Origin: Streptomyces fradiae
Lineage (GTDB): Bacteria > Actinomycetota > Actinomycetes > Streptomycetales > Streptomycetaceae
Assembly (NCBI RefSeq): GCF_041270065.1
Contig: NZ_CP065958.1
Span: 1,860,001 to 1,924,000, forward strand
Reading direction: 5' to 3'
DNA length: 64,000 nt
Position numbers and translations under genes: made by a program. A model generated the notes under the pieces. The model saw only the letters and a program-made list of their open reading frames with translations. It had not been told where the DNA came from and searched no databases. Shown one piece after another: positions 62,465-64,000 of this stretch. Within the stretch, counting starts at the first letter, position 1. The number at the start of each line of letters is the position of its first letter.

Positions 62465-63391
62465 ATGTCTCTGCCGAGACGCGCACTGTCGAGACGCGCA
62501 CTGCTGAGCACCGCCGGCGCCACCGCTCTCCTCGCGGTCGCCGCCCCACCCGTCCTGGCCTCGCCCCGGCCCCGACCACGGCCCCGTATCGCAACAAGCA
62601 CCATCCGCCAGATCCCGCTCCAGGGCGCGGTCAACGTCCGTGACCTGGGCGGTTACGGCACCTACGACGGCGAGCGGGTCCGGTACGGGCTCGTCTACCG
62701 CGGCGACCACCTCGGCAAGCTGACCGACGCCGACGTGGCGACCCTCGGCGGGCTCGGGCTCGGCCGGGTGGTCGACTTCCGGATCCCGCTGGAGGTGCAG
62801 TACGACGGGGCCGACCGGCTGCCGGCCGGGGTCACCGCCGTCTCCCGGTCCGTCACCGACAACGGTCTGTACGGGCGGCTGCTCGCCGCGATCGGCTCGC
62901 GCGACCCGGTCCGGCAGGAGGAGATGCTCGGCGGCGGCCGGGCCGCGGCCTTCATGACGGAGGTGTACCGCACCTTCGTCACCGACGCCGACAACCGCGC
63001 GCGGTTCGGGGCGACCCTGCGCGAGCTCGCCGCCCCGGGCGCCGCGCCCCAGCTCTACCACTGCACCTCGGGCAAGGACCGTACGGGCTGGGCGAGTTGG
63101 CTGCTGCTCATGCTCGTCGGCGTGCCGGAGCGGGCGGCCACCGAGGACTATCTGGCCTCCAACACCTTCCGCGCGGCCTACGACGCCCGGGTCCGGGAGG
63201 GCCTGAAGCAGGGCGGCCTCATGCAGAACCCCGACCTGATCATCCCGCTCCAGGAGGTCCGCCAGGAGTACCTGGACGCGGCCCTCGCCGAGGTCCAGGC
63301 CGGCTACGGCACCCTGTTCCGGTACGTGACGGAGGGCCTGGGCCTGGACCTGCGCACCCTGGTGGGGCTGCGGGAACGCCTGGTCGGCTGA
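62465..63391 (+). CDS. Secreted tyrosine-type protein phosphatase
   Basis: 308 residues, ATG 5-6 nt after AGGGAG. The N-terminus 'LSRRALLSTAGATALLAVAAP' is a twin-arginine-like signal. The phosphatase loop CxxxxxR is 'HCTSGKDRTGWASW' with catalytic Cys and Arg; 'NVRDLGGYGTYDGERVRYGLVYRGDHL' is the N-terminal block of the Tyr_phosphatase_3 (lipid/protein phosphatase) family. It starts 10 bp after ipdC and could be read from the same promoter, but its chemistry does not fit steroid degradation. The substrate outside the membrane is unknown. A terminator hairpin follows. Confidence 0.9.
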   Translation: MSLPRRALSRRALLSTAGATALLAVAAPPVLASPRPRPRPRIATSTIRQIPLQGAVNVRDLGGYGTYDGERVRYGLVYRGDHLGKLTDADVATLGGLGLGRVVDFRIPLEVQYDGADRLPAGVTAVSRSVTDNGLYGRLLAAIGSRDPVRQEEMLGGGRAAAFMTEVYRTFVTDADNRARFGATLRELAAPGAAPQLYHCTSGKDRTGWASWLLLMLVGVPERAATEDYLASNTFRAAYDARVREGLKQGGLMQNPDLIIPLQEVRQEYLDAALAEVQAGYGTLFRYVTEGLGLDLRTLVGLRERLVG

Positions 63392-63397
63392 CGACAG

Positions 63398-63429
63398 CGT
63401 GAGCGCGGTCCGTGCGGGCCGCGCTCACG
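63398..63429. terminator. Bidirectional terminator, phosphatase / thiolase genes
   Basis: CGTGAGCGCGG (63398-63408) and CCGCGCTCACG (63419-63429), a perfect 11-bp stem with a 10-nt loop, between convergent genes. Confidence 0.82.
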
Positions 63430-63435
63430 TACGTA

Positions 63436-64000
63436 CTACAGTCGCTCGATGATCGTCACGTTCGCCTGCCCGCCGCCCTCGCACATCGTCAGCAGTCCGT
63501 AGCGCCCGCCCGTGCGCTCCAGTTCGTGCAGCAGGGTCGTCATCAGCTTCACGCCGGTGGCGCCGAGCGGGTGGCCGAGGGCGATGGCGCCGCCGTTGAC
63601 GTTGACCCGCTCCGGGTCGGCGCCGGTCTCCTTGAGCCAGGCGAGGACGACCGGGGCGAAGGCCTCGTTGATCTCGACGAGGTCGATGTCGTCGATGGTC
63701 ATGCCGGTCTTCTTCAGGGCGTACGCGGTGGCCGGTATCGGCGCGGACAGCATCCGGATCGGGTCCTCGCCGCGCACCGACAGGTGGTGGATCCGGGCCC
63801 GCGGCGTGAGTCCGTGCTCGCGCACCGCGCGCTCGCTCGCGAGCAGCATCGCGGCCGCGCCGTCCGAGACCTGGGAGGAGCAGGCGGCGGTGATGGTGCC
63901 GCCCTCGACGACCGGCTTCAGTCCGGCCATCTTCTCCAGGCTGGTGTCGCGGCGCGGGCCCTCGTCGACGGTCACGGCCCCGTACGGCACGGTCTCCCGC
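63436..64000 (-). CDS. Acetyl-CoA acetyltransferase (FadA6-like), 5' end outside window
   Basis: The C-terminal 188 residues are present; the frame stays open to the window edge, so the start and the first catalytic Cys are missing. The visible thiolase motifs are 'DEGPRRDTSLEKMAGLKP', 'TAACSSQVSDGAAAMLLASE', 'VEINEAFAPVVLAWLKE', catalytic His in 'NVNGGAIALGHPLGATG' and Cys in 'LLTMCEGGGQAN'. Position next to the ipd genes, in the opposite direction, matches FadA6 of the HIP pathway, which cleaves the final ring-derived acyl-CoA. The thiolase family is certain from these motifs; the pathway role is inferred. Confidence 0.88.
   Translation of the reverse strand, partial: RETVPYGAVTVDEGPRRDTSLEKMAGLKPVVEGGTITAACSSQVSDGAAAMLLASERAVREHGLTPRARIHHLSVRGEDPIRMLSAPIPATAYALKKTGMTIDDIDLVEINEAFAPVVLAWLKETGADPERVNVNGGAIALGHPLGATGVKLMTTLLHELERTGGRYGLLTMCEGGGQANVTIIERL

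Overview
This window looks like a chromosomal segment of a Streptomyces species. The base composition is very GC-rich, GTG and TTG starts are common, and many genes overlap by 4 bp (ATGA or GTGA). The gene content is also typical: rpsA, coaE, hrpB, polA, an ANTAR regulator next to pyk, a complete liv operon, a secreted Streptomyces-type trypsin, and several actinobacterial conserved-unknown families. No prophage, integrase, CRISPR array or rRNA was seen. Apart from one small inverted-repeat element, I see no sign of recent insertion.

Layout. 1-8.3 kb: the end of a glycosyltransferase-like gene, then four tightly spaced minus-strand genes: an SNF2 helicase, a SWIM zinc-finger protein, a small helical protein and a STAND/NB-ARC-TPR ATPase. 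The last two share a Gly/Asn-rich motif. 8.5-12 kb: a lipoprotein, a methyltransferase, a small membrane protein, a TPR protein, coaE and a PAC2 protein. 12-27.5 kb: housekeeping genes (rpsA with a clear promoter, hrpB, polA) mixed with a DUF3068 membrane protein plus a TTG-started micro-ORF, a lytic transglycosylase, an FdhF/YdeP molybdoenzyme and a hotdog thioesterase. 27.7-29.1 kb: a secreted protease translationally coupled to a lipoprotein.

29.5-35.4 kb: a complete branched-chain amino-acid ABC importer (livJ-H-M-G-F) with a large hairpin between the binding-protein gene and the permease genes. 35.4-37.8 kb: an ANTAR response regulator, an unusual 73-nt tRNA with a CAA anticodon, and pyk. 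37.9-46.5 kb: a SIMPL protein, a Tat-exported 5'-nucleotidase, a two-gene hydroxamate-precursor pair (decarboxylase plus N-hydroxylase) without a synthetase, and a Tat-exported multicopper oxidase with a His/Met repeat beside a divergent LysR gene. 46.5 kb: a 170-bp MITE-like element flanked by CTAG. 46.6-54.3 kb: pepN, asparaginase, chorismate mutase, an AraC regulator divergent from a GH35 beta-galactosidase, and the trypsin gene.

54.4-57.1 kb: an HExxH/zinc-ribbon protein and an ankyrin-HEAT protein joined by a repeat-encoded Gly/Ser linker. 57.4-64 kb: genes matching the actinobacterial pathway that degrades steroid rings C and D (HIP catabolism): two SDRs, echA20, ipdA, ipdB, ipdC and a fadA6-like thiolase. 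They diverge around a palindrome resembling a KstR2 operator. A Tat-type tyrosine phosphatase sits between ipdC and the thiolase.

The strongest leads are the SNF2-SWIM-small protein-STAND cassette, the short-variable-arm CAA tRNA, the HIP-type cluster with its operator, the orphan hydroxamate pair, and the CTAG-flanked inverted-repeat element.
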